Source: Cyanophora paradoxa (lineage: Eukaryota > Glaucocystophyceae > Cyanophorales > Cyanophoraceae). Taken from it: 49,792 nt of DNA. Below the pieces are notes generated by a model that ran no database searches, was not told the DNA's origin, and saw nothing but the letters and a program-made list of their open reading frames with translations. Positions 39,135-49,792 of this stretch are shown here, piece by piece. Numbering within the stretch: the stretch's first letter is position 1; each line of letters begins with the position of its first letter. Where the stretch lies: contig QPMI01000076.1 of the NCBI GenBank assembly GCA_004431415.1, positions 1 through 49,792 on the forward strand, in the 5' to 3' direction. Both the position numbers and the translations under genes were made by a program.

Positions 39135-42100
39135 ATGCCGGCCCGCATCAACAGGACGGTTCTCGACACGGGCGATGGGAGGGCCCACGTCGTCAACCGG
39201 CGGTACAGCAGGGCACAGTCGGACGGGAAAGGCTCCAGCCATGCAGCTTCGGACAAGCAGAGCGTTGCTCGGTCGGACAGCCGGAAGTCCGACGGGCAGA
39301 GCTCGTACGCGAACCCGAGGAGGTAAGCGAGTTCCCCTACGCATACGCGGCCCGGCTGGCGCGGAGCTAAGGGCCCCCGGTGCGCAGGCAATCACAGATT
39401 ATCGATATGAGCACATACCAGATCAAGCTCGCGAAGTGGGAAGAGATGGTGCGCCGCGCGGCCGGCATGCTGCCCGGCAGAGCCCGTGACGTGCACCCGC
39501 GCGCAGGTCTTCGGCGTGCTGGTGTGGCCGATCGCTCCGCGCCTCGCTCTCGCTTGCCGCTGACCTGGCAGGCGCGCAGTACACCATGACGGAGCGAGGG
39601 AAGAGCACGCAGAGCATGTTCAACAACACGCTGAGTGCGCCCCGCCCCGCCCCGCTCTGCCGCCGCCCCGACGAACGAGCGCCGCCTTCTTTCCTTCGTT
39701 CGCAGTACCGTCCTTCTTCGCCATGGTCGACTACCTCCAGCTGCTCGCTCTGCTGATGGACGAGCACTCTGGGCTCGACCAGAGCGCCGTGAACTGGCTC
39801 TTCTCCGCCATCGACATCAGCGCGCTCTTCCTCTCCGGCGTCAAGGGCGTCTACGTCGCCTTCTTCTGGGCCGTCGTCGCCATGATCTTCGCCACGCTTT
39901 TCCTCACCGCCGCCGTCGCGTACATGTTCCTCACCAACCGCTTCCGCGCCGTGCGCCTGTACCCCCCTCCCCGGGGCGGCTCCTGTACCCCCCCTTACGC
40001 CCCTGTACCCCGCAGAAACCCATCCAGCTCCTCCAACTCCTCGTGAAGTTCCTCCTGACCGCCATGTGCGCCGCCGCGCTGTACCCCCCCGCCCCGCCCG
40101 CCCCGCCCCGCTCACGCCGCCGGTCCGGGCCCGCAGATACATCCCTACCATACGAGTGCTAGTGTAAGCTCGCTCCGCGGGGCGCCCCGTCGTTCCCCAA
40201 AGCTGCCGCTCGCTCACACAGCACCGCCCGCAGGAACCAGTTCCAGACGTGCCTGGAGACGGTCGGGGGCGGGGAGTTCATCGACGCGGACGAGGCGCGG
40301 GGCGCGGCGTGCCTGGTGTGGCCCTGGCACATCTACGCGGGCGTCGCCGGCCTCTGCTTCGCCATCTTCATCCCCTTCGCCTTCGTCGTGGGCCTCCTGT
40401 GCGCCCGCCCGCCCGCTCCCGCCTCCTGCGCACCCTAACTCTAACCGGGGGCGGCGTGCAGGTACCACCCGTCGAGCCCGACGGGCTTCGAGATCGACCG
40501 GCGGCCCAACGGGCGCTACGACCTGCTCTACCTCGCCGTCCGAACGGTGCGCTTGTACCCCCCCCCCCCCCGCGCCCTCCACCCCACTCCTCACTCCTCC
40601 CCGCCCCTCAGATGGAGGTGCTGATCCGGTACCTCCCCATCAAGTCCGACATCGCGATCAACCTCCTGGAGCTGGGCTTCCTCTCCTCCCTCGCCTGGTA
40701 CGCCATCATCGTCCAGGTCAGTCACTCGGTTCAGTTCAGTTCACACGGCTCCGAGTCTGTCTGTCTATCCGTCTGCCAGCTAGCTAGCTTTGAGTGCTGA
40801 GCCCTCTTTCGCTTTCGCGCGCAGCCGTACTTCGCCCCCGTCTTCAACCGAATGGTGCGCTGCTCGGTTTCGCGCCCTCTCCGCCCCCCTCCCGCATCCC
40901 CGCCCCTTCCCCCATCTCCCCCCCTCTCCCTCGCCCCCTCCCTCCCATCCCCTCCTCGCCCCGGCTTTGCTGACGCCTCCTCCTCCTCCTCCTCCTCCAC
41001 CGCGGCCCCCGCAGAGGGGCGGCATGTTCTTCTCGGCTTCCTTCGTGGCCATCGGGTCGATCATGCTGCAGCTTACGGGCATCCAGGTCCGCCCGCCCGC
41101 CCGGCTTCCCCGCCCGCGCTGGCTGGCTAGCGCTTCGTAGGCCGCTCACTGCCCATTTGTCAGGGGACGCGCCTGCACCTGATCCTCTCGCTCGGCTGGC
41201 TCATCTTGGCGTTCCCCATGTTCGCCCTCGGCTGGTACATCACCAAGTGGCGCTACCAGGTCCGCTGTCCGCCCCCTAAGCTTGGAGTCGAGACGGACAA
41301 GGCAGCGCCTTGGCTCCGTGTCTTCCTCTAACTTTTGGTTCCAGCGCCTCATGCGCTTCGGGGCGATTCTGGAGGAGGACTCGGTGCTCAGCCCCGACGA
41401 GGAGGAGGCGGAGGCGGAGGACAAAGCGCGCCGCGAGAAGGCCGAGCGCGAGGTGGCGGCGGCCCGCGCCGCCGAGGCCGGCGGCGGCGGCGGCGACGCC
41501 GGCGCCGGTGTGGCGGAGGGCCTCGTGGTCGAGGAGCAGGGGTCGCGGCCGAGCGGCGGGTCCACGCGGCGCGTGGCGATGGACCCCATCGCGCTCCTCG
41601 GGAAGCGCCCCTTCTTCCTCAAGTCGGATGTCGAGGTGGGCCCTTTTTATCTCTTCGGATCCTAACGTTCTAACTAAATCTAACCTTCTTTTTGTTAGGT
41701 TGCGACGCGGTTCCTGAAGCAGAACGCGGAGGCGGAGCAAGTGGGCAAGGCGGAGGCCATCTACAACCTGGGGCGCCGCCAGGTCCGCTTTATGTACCCC
41801 TCGGGGGCGCCTCGGCCTCGGCCCAACCGACCCGGGGCGCCGGCCGGCAGTACCCCAAGAGCGCCTACCTCCAGCTCGGCTACGCCATCTTCGTCGCCAG
41901 CTACAAGCGCGACACCCTCGGCGTCCGTCCTTTGCTTGGCATTGCTTTTGAGGGCGCTTCGGGCGATTGATGGATCGAATTCTTTCTTTTTCGGCGCAGG
42001 CAATCGTGGAGATGAAGCGGGCGTGGGCCAAGGGCCCCTCCTTCGACGTCCGATTCCGCCTGACGGCCATTCGGCGGACCTGGGAGCAGGAGAACCAGGC

Positions 42101-45100
42101 CGCGAACATGGGCCAGGAGGGAAACTTCGTCTCCGTGATCGAGGCGCGCGAGCGAGCGAAACTTCGCGAAACTTCGCGCCCCGCTTCCACCTCGACTGAA
42201 GCACTAACTGTCCGGCGGCGCGGCGCAGTTCAAGCGGCTGTACGAGCAGGCGAAGCTGCACCACGGGAAGGCGCTCAAGCTCCTCCAGTCTTTCTGGAAG
42301 GTCCGCTGTTAGGATCCAATCCGAATAGTAGCATAACATAGCATGAATCTAACGGAATCTTATCAACAGGCCATGTCCAAGCGCGACCTGTCGCTCTCGG
42401 GGGCGCTGGACGACGTGCCGTCCCGCCTCGGCGCCATCGACGACGCGAAGCGGCTCTCCGGGATCACGTACGACACCCTCCTCCACAAGGCGAGCGGGCT
42501 TGTTATTATTATTATTATGCTGAGTCTTCTTGGTAGAAACAGCTAATTATAACCTTGTTTGCGCCCCGGCAGTTCTCCAACTCGAAAGTGCTGCTGCGCT
42601 CGTACGGCGCGTTCCTGGCCGACGTCGCCAACGACCCGGACGGCGCCGCCGTGCAGTACGCCCGCGCCGACGAAATCGAGGAGCTGGAGCTCCGTCGGCG
42701 CGGCGACGACGGGACGGACCACGGCGGCACGGACCGCGGGAGCGAGAAGGGGCCGAGCGAGAAGAGCCCGGAGGACGGGGAGCAGCAGGAGCAGCAGCAG
42801 GCGGCGCTCGAGGGCGCCGGCAAGAACAACAAGAAGCTCAAGCACATATCCCTCCGCCAGCTCCGCTTCACCGCCGACGAGGGCGCGCCCGCCCCCTCAC
42901 CTGAGCCTGAGCTAGCTCAGCTCGCCCTCGGCTCACCTGAATTGTGCGCAGAGGTGGTCGTGAAGCGCATGTGGCGGGGAACGATCCTCGCCCTCATCCT
43001 CCTGGCCGCCCTCGTGCGCCCCTCCCCGCCCCGCCCCCCCCCCCCCCCCCCCCCCCGCCCGGAACCAAGCCGAGCCGAGCCGCCCGGCGCCCCTCCTCCG
43101 ACCCGCAGGCGGCCGCCTCGTACGCGGTGACGGCGACGCTCTTCAGCGAGTTTGAAAAGTCGGTGTACCGTGCCCAGGTACTTAAATATCTAACGAGATA
43201 CCTGTTTGGAATCCTCCCCCTGCTAAGTCCGGTGTGCGTGTGTGTGTGCGCAGGCGGCCTCGGACCAGCGGCGCGTGGCTGTGATGGCGGCGCTGGACAT
43301 GCGGACGCTGCAGCAGGAGGCGATGCTGGGCAACAAGGCCGAGGTCGCGTCGATGGCGAAGGAGCTGGAGAAGCACACCGACGACTTCGAGCGGCAGCAC
43401 GCCGGGCTCTTCTTCGGGCGCGCGCGCCCGAATGGAATGATAAAAATCTAACAGGCTCTAATTGGCTCTATGTTAATTGAACGCCCCCTCCGGCCGCAGC
43501 TTCTCGTCGCCGACGGTGCCGCCGAGCTCGGACAGCGCGATCCGGCGGCTCTGGAAGGAGGAGAGCACGGGGGTGCGGACCTTCATTGCCGGGACAAGCC
43601 CCTACACCTCGATCGCCCAGATGACCCTTTTCGGTGCGTGTGCTCGTGCGGGCGGCGGCCGCCGCCGCCACCGCCCTGCTGGGCGCTCGCGGCCCGGGCC
43701 CCCGGCGACCCTTCTTCTTCTTCTCATGAGTTTAACGAGTCTACTACTAATAATAATAAGAGCCCTCTATCGGGGCCCGCGGCCCTGTCCGTGGCTGACC
43801 TGACGTGGCAGACATCGGGACGGTGTTCGTGGCGCGGATGCGGCGCGTGACGAAGACGCCGCTCGAGACGCTCGCCCGGCCTGACGCCGTCGCCGTCGAC
43901 CCCGACTTCCGGTGCCCTTATGACCATAATAACAACACATAACATCGCTGAGTCATGTAATATAGAATAAGACAATCGCGACGGCCCTTATAATAATAAT
44001 AATAATAACATTGCCGTCGCCGTTGTCTTGTTGTTATTCTTATTCTTCTCTGCAGCTTCGTGTACGACAACTCGCCCTTCACGATCCTAGACCTCCTCAA
44101 GCGCCTCTGCGGGCTCTACCAGGAGGAGGTACCCCCATCCCATCCCCCCCCCCCTGCACCTCTCCTCCGCCCCGCTGAGGCGGCCTGCTCGCCCTTCCTT
44201 GCGCCCTTCCTCCTCATCAGATCGTGAGCGCGACGACGCTGCGGAAGCTGGTGACTGCAGCGCTGCTGGCGGTGACCCTCGCCTCCCTTCTCGCCGTCGT
44301 CTTCGCCGTCTTCCGCCCCGCCCTCAACAAGGCCCGCCCGCCTTCCTCTCTTTCCCCTTCTCTTGCTCAGTTTCTCCTTTCTGTTCCCTGCGCGCAGATC
44401 CGGCACACGAACCACGGCGTCTCGGACGTGCTCAACGCCATACCCCGGGGAAGTGCGCCCTTCCCTTCCCTTCCCGCCCGCCCATCTCCTCTCCTGTCCG
44501 CGCCCCAGCTTTGCGTTGCGTTGCGTAACGACGGTTGCGCCTTCGTTCCGCAGCGATCAAACAGATCGCGAAGTGGTACGCGGCGCGCAAGAGTCTGGAC
44601 GAGCAGGGGGGCTCCTCCGAGGACGGCCGCTCGGTGCCCGCCTCCCTCCCTCCCTTCCTTCCTTCCTCCCCTCCTGCGCCGTCGCGGGCCGACGGCATGC
44701 GCCACTCATGCTCTGCACAGGACCGGGATGAGTGGGGCGAGGAAGACGAGGAGTCGCCGGGGCCGGAGGGGGACGAGGGTGAGGAGGAGTACTACGACGA
44801 CGAGGAGGAGGAGGGCGGGACGGAGTACGAGACGGACCTACCCGAGCGCGACTTCGACGTGCGTGCTCTGTGCTCTGTGCTGGAAAGGCCCGAGAAGTTA
44901 GGGATCTGGGATTCTAAGAGGATAAGTCATAGATTACGGGCTACCCATCTATCTTACTCTAAGCGGATTCGAAGGGGTTCCTTCTTCCTCGCGGGGCTCA
45001 CTCGGCTCTGACTCGGCGCGCAGCTCTCCGAGTCGGAAGAGGGGAGCGTCGCCTCGGGCCGCCGCGCGCGGCGCCGCAGGGACGGCGACGAGGACGACGA

Positions 45101-47326
45101 GGACGAGGAGGAGCAGGGCGAGGAAGAGGAGGAGGAGGAGCAGGGGGGGGAGGAGGAGGAGGATGGCCGCGCGAGCCGGCGCGCGCCGCGGCGGCGGCCG
45201 AACCCTGCGATGGCGGAGGCGGCCAAGGCGCGGGCGGCGCTGGCGTCGGGGCGCGGCCCCGTCATCCCGTCCGTCTCCACCATAGACGCCGACGGCGACG
45301 GCGCCGGCGTCGGCGCCGGGGCCGAGTCGTCGTCGCCCAAGCGGCTGCCGTCGCCGGGGCCGATGCCTGCGCCGGGGCCGGCGCCGGCGCCGGAGAAGAA
45401 GCGGCTGACGACGCGGCTGCTGCGCCAGGCCACCTTCCAGATGGAGAAGGAGCGGGCGACTCTGAAGGCGGCGCAGCGCATGCGCGCCCAGGAGCTCGCC
45501 GCCGCCTCGGCCGCCGAGGCCCGGCGCCTGTCCGGCCAGGACGGCGAGCTGCTCGCGCCTCCCGAGCCCCGCGGGGACCGCCGGCCCTCCGACTCCTCCG
45601 GCAACGCCGCCTCGGGCAACGCCGTCTCGGGCGCCGTCTCGGGGGCGGTGTCGGCGGCGCGCGAGTCGGGAGAGGGCGGGGACGCGGCGGACGAGCAGGA
45701 TGCAGCGGACGCGGCGGTGGCGGCGGCGGCGGCGGCGCTGCTGCACGGCGGGCCGGCGGCGGCGGCGGCGGCGGCCGTGCAGGCCGTGGCGCAGATGGAG
45801 GAGGCCGAGGACGACGACGAGGGCGACTACGACGCCGACGCCATCACGCGGTGCGCGCGCGCTGTTGGCGCACAGGAGAAAGAAAGAGAGAGGCTGGCGG
45901 CTGAGCATCCAGCAGGTGGATCCAGCAGGCGCGGGAGGCGCAGGAGCGGGGCGTCGCGGAGGACGCGGAGGGGCTCCTGCTGCAGCCCTCACACTTTCGC
46001 GACGAGAACGAGCGCGCCCGCTACCTCGCCGAGAACGAGCGCCGCCGCGCCGCCGCCGCCGCCTTCGCCGCCGGCGGCACGCAGCGCCGCATCCCGTCGG
46101 GGGCCCTCGGCGCGCCCTCGTTCAGGCGCAAGAAGATCCCGTCCGGAACGCTCAGCGGGAAGAAGATACCCTCGGGGGCCCTCGGGGGGTCCCACATCCC
46201 CTCCGGCTCCCTCGCCCCCCCCACCGGCGGCCGCAACAGCCGCCGCCGCGGCTCCATCGGCGTGCGTTGTCGCATACTCCGTCCCGGCGCCCCGCCGCTC
46301 CGTCGCCGACGCGGGCGCCGCGCAGAGGGAGAGTGCGGGGGCGGACCTGCCGGACGGGGGCGACCTGCTGCTCGCGCCCCCCCAGACCGGCCGCCGCCGC
46401 AAGTCCCTCGGCGACGTGCGTACCCCGCCCCCCCCCCCCCTCCCTCCGACGCGCCGCGCAGCCGGAGAAGGATGCGGCGGCGGCGGCGGCGGCGGCGGCG
46501 TCGACGGCGGCGGGCGGCTCGTCCGGCCTCGCGGAGACGCTGGCGGTCCGTCGGGGAGCACGCGCCAGCGCCGGCGCTCCATCGGCGACGTGCGCCAGTG
46601 CCGGCTCCTTTATCTAGCTGTCTATCTATCTTTCCATCTATAATCAACTGGGATCTTAAGCTCTCTTTATCTTAGCTCCCATTATCTCGGATTTGCTAGA
46701 GCCCTAGCTGCTTGGGCGGCGTGCGCCGCCTGCTCATCCTCTATCTTCGGCGGCCCCGACGCCGCCCCGCCCCGCCCCGCCCCGCCCCGCCCCCGCCGCC
46801 GACGCGCCGCCCGCGCAGAGCTCGGCCCACGCGGTGGCCGTCAACGCGCTCGGCGGCGGCCTCAACAGCGCCCGCAAGTCGGTGCGCAGGCGCCGCCTTC
46901 GAGGCTCCCCGCGCCCGCTGACGGCGCGCAGGCGAGCTCGGCGTCCGGGTCGGCGCGGGGCCCGCACGTGCGCTCCGTCGGCCTTGTGCCGAGTTCGAGC
47001 CGCTCGCCCGCCGCCCGCGATCGCCGAGGAGGGCGGCGCCCTCCTCCGCTCCCGCCCCCTCCTCGCACCGCCTCGGCACGGCGCCGCGCACGGGCGGCGA
47101 GGACAGCAGCGACCCCGCCGTGCGCGAGGCGCTCGCGGCGGCGGCGGCACAGCAGCACCCCCACCACCACCTGCACGGCGGGAAGCCGCGGCGGAGCGTG
47201 GAGGAGCGTGCCGCGGACATCGCCGCGAAGGCCGCCGCGGCGCACTACGTCCGGACGCTCGTTGGCGAGCTCCGCGTCCGCAAGCCGGCCGTCGGCAAGT
47301 CCATCCTGAAGGGCGGCGGCGCCAAC

Positions 47327-47357
<31 letters not shown>

Positions 47358-49676
47358 GCGGCGGCGGCGCGGCGGCGGCCGGCGGCGCGGGGAGGCGCAC
47401 CGGCGGAGGAGGATGCGGCAAAGGCGGCGGACGAGGCGGAGGCGGCCGAGAAGGCCAAAGAGGAGTCGAAGCAGAAGAAGACGCGCGGGGAGCTGAGCAT
47501 GCGCGACGCCTCTTCCTCCGCATGACCGCAAGCGCGCCCTCCCGCTGTCCCTCGCCCGCCCGCCCGCCCCTCCTCCTCCTCACGCCTTGCGGCAGCTACG
47601 GGATCGCGCTGGCGGTGATCGCGGCATGGCGGTGGCGGCCTTCGCCGTCGGGCTGCTGAACATGGAGAACGGGCGCTCACCAGCGCGGAGATCAATTTCG
47701 GAGGGAAGAGGCAGCACCTGGCCCTCGAGGCGGCCTCTGGCCCGCGAGCTGATCGTCGACGACGCGGCATCGCGCCGCGCGCCGCCGCCTTCGCGCGCCT
47801 CCGCGCCCTCGACGAGCTCGCCCAGGTCCGTACACGTATGTATTCTAGGAATTAGAGCCTAGATCAGACCGACGAAGGATGCTACGGAATCGGGCTCTAA
47901 TCTAGATCTAGAATCACAAGATCTTGTGGATCTAACTAACGAGCGCCCAGGTCCAGCGCGCCATCAAGTACGGCAACGACACCCTGCTCCTCCGGTGCGC
48001 GCCCCGGCTTCCTAGGCTCGGCGCTACGCTTTGGCTCACTCGCGGGCGGGCTGTGCTTTGCTACGCTTTGCTTTGCTCCGCAGGGCGCGGACGGCGGTAC
48101 GAGCGGCAGGAGGTGCTCATGTACAAGCCGGCTGCGTGCTCCTCGACGCGGCGATGTGCGACTCGGCCACTTCTCCGACACGAGGCGAGCCAGCGCCCGC
48201 CCGCCCACCGCCCGCCGCCCACCGCTCAGACCGAACGGAGCTCAAGTAGCTTCCTAAGAAGAACGGAGCTGTCTAACTCCAGTCTCTTACTTATCACTAA
48301 CTAAGAAGAAGAGGAACGCCCCCCCCCCCCCCCCCGCCCGCCCGCCCGCCCCCGCCGCCCTACTAATCTCACCATCGAATCCGCGATCCGACCGGTTCAC
48401 CGCCCGGCCCCGCCGCAGCTGTGGACACGGGCTCGACTCGCTGGTCGACGGCGTCATCGAGATCGCTCTGGAGGTGGCCCAGGAGGCGCCCCGACTCCTC
48501 GTCGGTGCGGGGTACCCGCCCCGCGCAGCGAACACGTGCGCGCGTGCCCTCTCTCCCTTCGTTCTCGTACCCGTCTTAGCCGTTCCGCTTGTTTGCCTTG
48601 CCTCCGGGCTTCGCGGCGGCGTCGGCCTCGGAGACGATGCGAGAGCTCCTGACGGCCGCCTCCCTCTACCTCGTGCGCCGCTCCCCCCCCCCCCCCCCCC
48701 GCCCCCCGCCGCGCCGCCGCCGCCACCGCCGCCGCCGGCCCTTGAGCCTCGGGCCTTCATCATACAGTATCACAAGCTTCACATATTCACATATTCACCA
48801 ACTTCATACTAGATCACAAGCTCATTAGCAACTAGCTTCTAAGTAGCCGTGGGCCTTCATCATACAATATCACAAGCTAGCTAAGCTAGGCAGCTTCTGT
48901 GGGTGTTTCTGAGGGCGCGGGCGGGGGCGCAGGACGAGGGGCTGGCGCGCTCGAACGCACTCTTCCGCGACGAAATCGTCGAGAGCTCGCCGTGCGCGCC
49001 GCCGCCGCCCTCCCTCCACTGCAGCTGACGCCCGATCGGCCGGGCAGGTGGCGCTGACGACGGAGGGCATCATCTTCGGCATCCAGATCGCCGTCCTCGT
49101 CCTCTCCTACCTCGTGTGCGCCCGGCCGCGGGCGGGCCGACGTATATAAGTCAAAAGGAAGATCTCATAGGCCTCTAACATCTAGAGTGTACCTCCTCGT
49201 GTGTGCGCCCGGGCGGGCCGGGATCCAGGGTTGTTGTGGGATCTAGATTCTAGAATCGATAGAATCCCTATTAGAGCATCTAGTGGGATCTAGACGTGAG
49301 ATATATATATCCGCCCCCCAACCCCCTTCTGAAGGCGCTTGCGTGCAGCTTCAACCCGATGGTCAAGCGGCTCCGCGAGGAGGGCAGTGCGTCCTCTACC
49401 CCCCCCCACCTCCACACACACAGCACCCTCCATCCCCCCCCCGCCCCCCCCGCCCCGCTCCGGGCGCCTCACCTCGTGCGGGGCCGCAGACCGACGACGC
49501 AGCTGCTCATGACCATCCGATCGAGATCATCCAGAGCGTCAAGGTAAAGCCCCCCCCCCCCCCCCCCCCCCCTTCTAATAATATAATATATCCAAGGGCG
49601 CCGCCGACGGTTTTTTGATGCGCGCGCCCCTGCGCAGGCCCTGCACACCTTCTTCGGCCAGCACGACAACATCTAG
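39135..49676 (+). CDS. TmcB-like polytopic membrane protein, many introns
   Basis: About 45 short exons joined by GTGCGC...YGCAG introns run from ATG 39135 to TAG 49674-49676. Exons up to 41,260 encode a soluble N-terminus and several membrane segments (VAFFWAVVAMIFATLF; GLCFAIFIPFAFVVGLL; GTRLHLILSLGWLIF). A conserved cytosolic region follows: YPKSAYLQLGYAIFVASYK (about 41,850), AKLHHGKALKLLQSFWK (about 42,250) and SYGAFLADVANDPDGAA (about 42,605), the pattern of TmcB-like proteins of amoebae, ciliates and other protists. After that come more membrane segments near 43,000, 44,250 and 47,600, a highly acidic region (44,730-45,180), and low-complexity exons with repeated IPSG and RRxS motifs. 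The last exon ends HTFFGQHDNI. Function is unknown; a sensory or signalling role is suspected for the family. Some late exons slip frame. Confidence 0.7.
43966..44035 (+). repeat. Intronic inverted repeat with ATA tract
   Basis: AGACAATCGCGACGGC and its near reverse complement GCCGTCGCCGTTGTCT enclose an (ATA)n tract in an intron of the Tmc-like gene, giving a possible RNA hairpin. Confidence 0.65.
46075..46215 (+). repeat. Coding repeat of IPSG motifs
   Basis: Within the Tmc-like gene four successive copies of IPSG[A/T/S]L occur in about 40 residues, three preceded by KK, RR or SH. The units differ at the DNA level, so this is a selected or old repeat rather than a fresh tandem duplication. 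Confidence 0.7.
48751..48879 (+). repeat. 29-bp direct repeat pair
   Basis: GGGCCTTCATCATACA, followed by TATCACAAGCT, occurs at 48,751-48,779 and 48,851-48,879 with one mismatch, exactly 100 bp apart, in an intron of the Tmc-like gene. Confidence 0.8.
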
Positions 49677-49724
49677 TAGCGGCGCCTACCCGGCGAAAGA
49701 GCCCGGAGCATCGACGAGTCAACG

Positions 49725-49792
49725 ATGGCGACCGACGATGGGCCCCTGCTCAGAGAGCTGAACGCGCGGCCCGGCCGACTACGCAGGCCAGG
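49725..49792 (+). CDS. Start of an unknown gene, cut by window end
   Basis: An ATG 48 bp after the preceding stop opens a frame reading MATDDGPLLRELNARPGR to the window edge. Its close distance, start context and hydrophilic composition resemble the N-termini of neighbouring host genes. It is too short to identify. Confidence 0.4.
   Translation, partial: MATDDGPLLRELNARPGRLRRP

Noticed and set aside
44949-45992. 347-codon minus-strand frame opposite the Tmc-like gene
   Set aside because: It is an antisense shadow of an acidic, GC-rich exon. The plus strand has clear exon structure and meaningful protein.

Overview
The window joins two different kinds of DNA. Bases 1 to about 16,216 are compact and virus-like: genes sit 3-40 bp apart, almost all lack introns, and most start codons follow a shared T-rich element about 16-25 nt upstream. 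Bases 16,217-49,792 are GC-rich nuclear DNA of a unicellular eukaryote. There, genes carry many short introns that typically open GTGCGC and close YGCAG, with C-rich tracts on the sense strand. The species is not identifiable by eye; a GC-rich alga or other protist is my inference. The virus-like part looks like one end of an endogenised DNA virus or polinton-like element whose left end lies outside the window. No capsid, packaging ATPase or DNA polymerase gene is visible, so its family is unproven.

Virus-like block. A partial, frame-broken gene with an HUH-like motif (1-1581) is followed by small membrane or unknown genes (1611-3419). Next comes a very large fibre-like gene of about 1,800 codons (3445-8836) with a glycine linker, a hydrophobic segment, long coiled coils and phage-tail-fibre repeats. 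After it lie a C1q-like gene (8858-9667), a fibronectin-III plus lectin-like gene on the other strand (9671-11602), two paralogous structural-looking genes (11642-13122) and an HNH endonuclease (13112-13477). The right end (13,500-16,216) holds three arrays of a 7-bp repeat, two of them inverted relative to the first, enclosing two minus-strand genes, one apparently with a spliceosomal intron. Together the genes suggest a surface-adhesion cassette.

Host part. A plus-strand gene of about 12 exons and unknown function (16758-19532) is followed by repeat-rich DNA containing a decayed tyrosine recombinase (20770-21338) and a 354-bp CACTA-type non-autonomous transposon (21969-22322). An empty copy of the transposon's insertion site is present at about 36.1 kb. 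A minus-strand PDR-type ABCG transporter fills 24.05-34.84 kb. A minus-strand B-box/coiled-coil gene (36290-38580) and a plus-strand TmcB-like polytopic membrane protein gene (39135-49676) diverge from a 554-bp intergenic region. A further gene begins at 49725.

Reading frames break repeatedly by single-base indels in the virus-like block. A few apparent breaks also occur in otherwise well-preserved host exons, so at least part of the breakage may be assembly error rather than decay.
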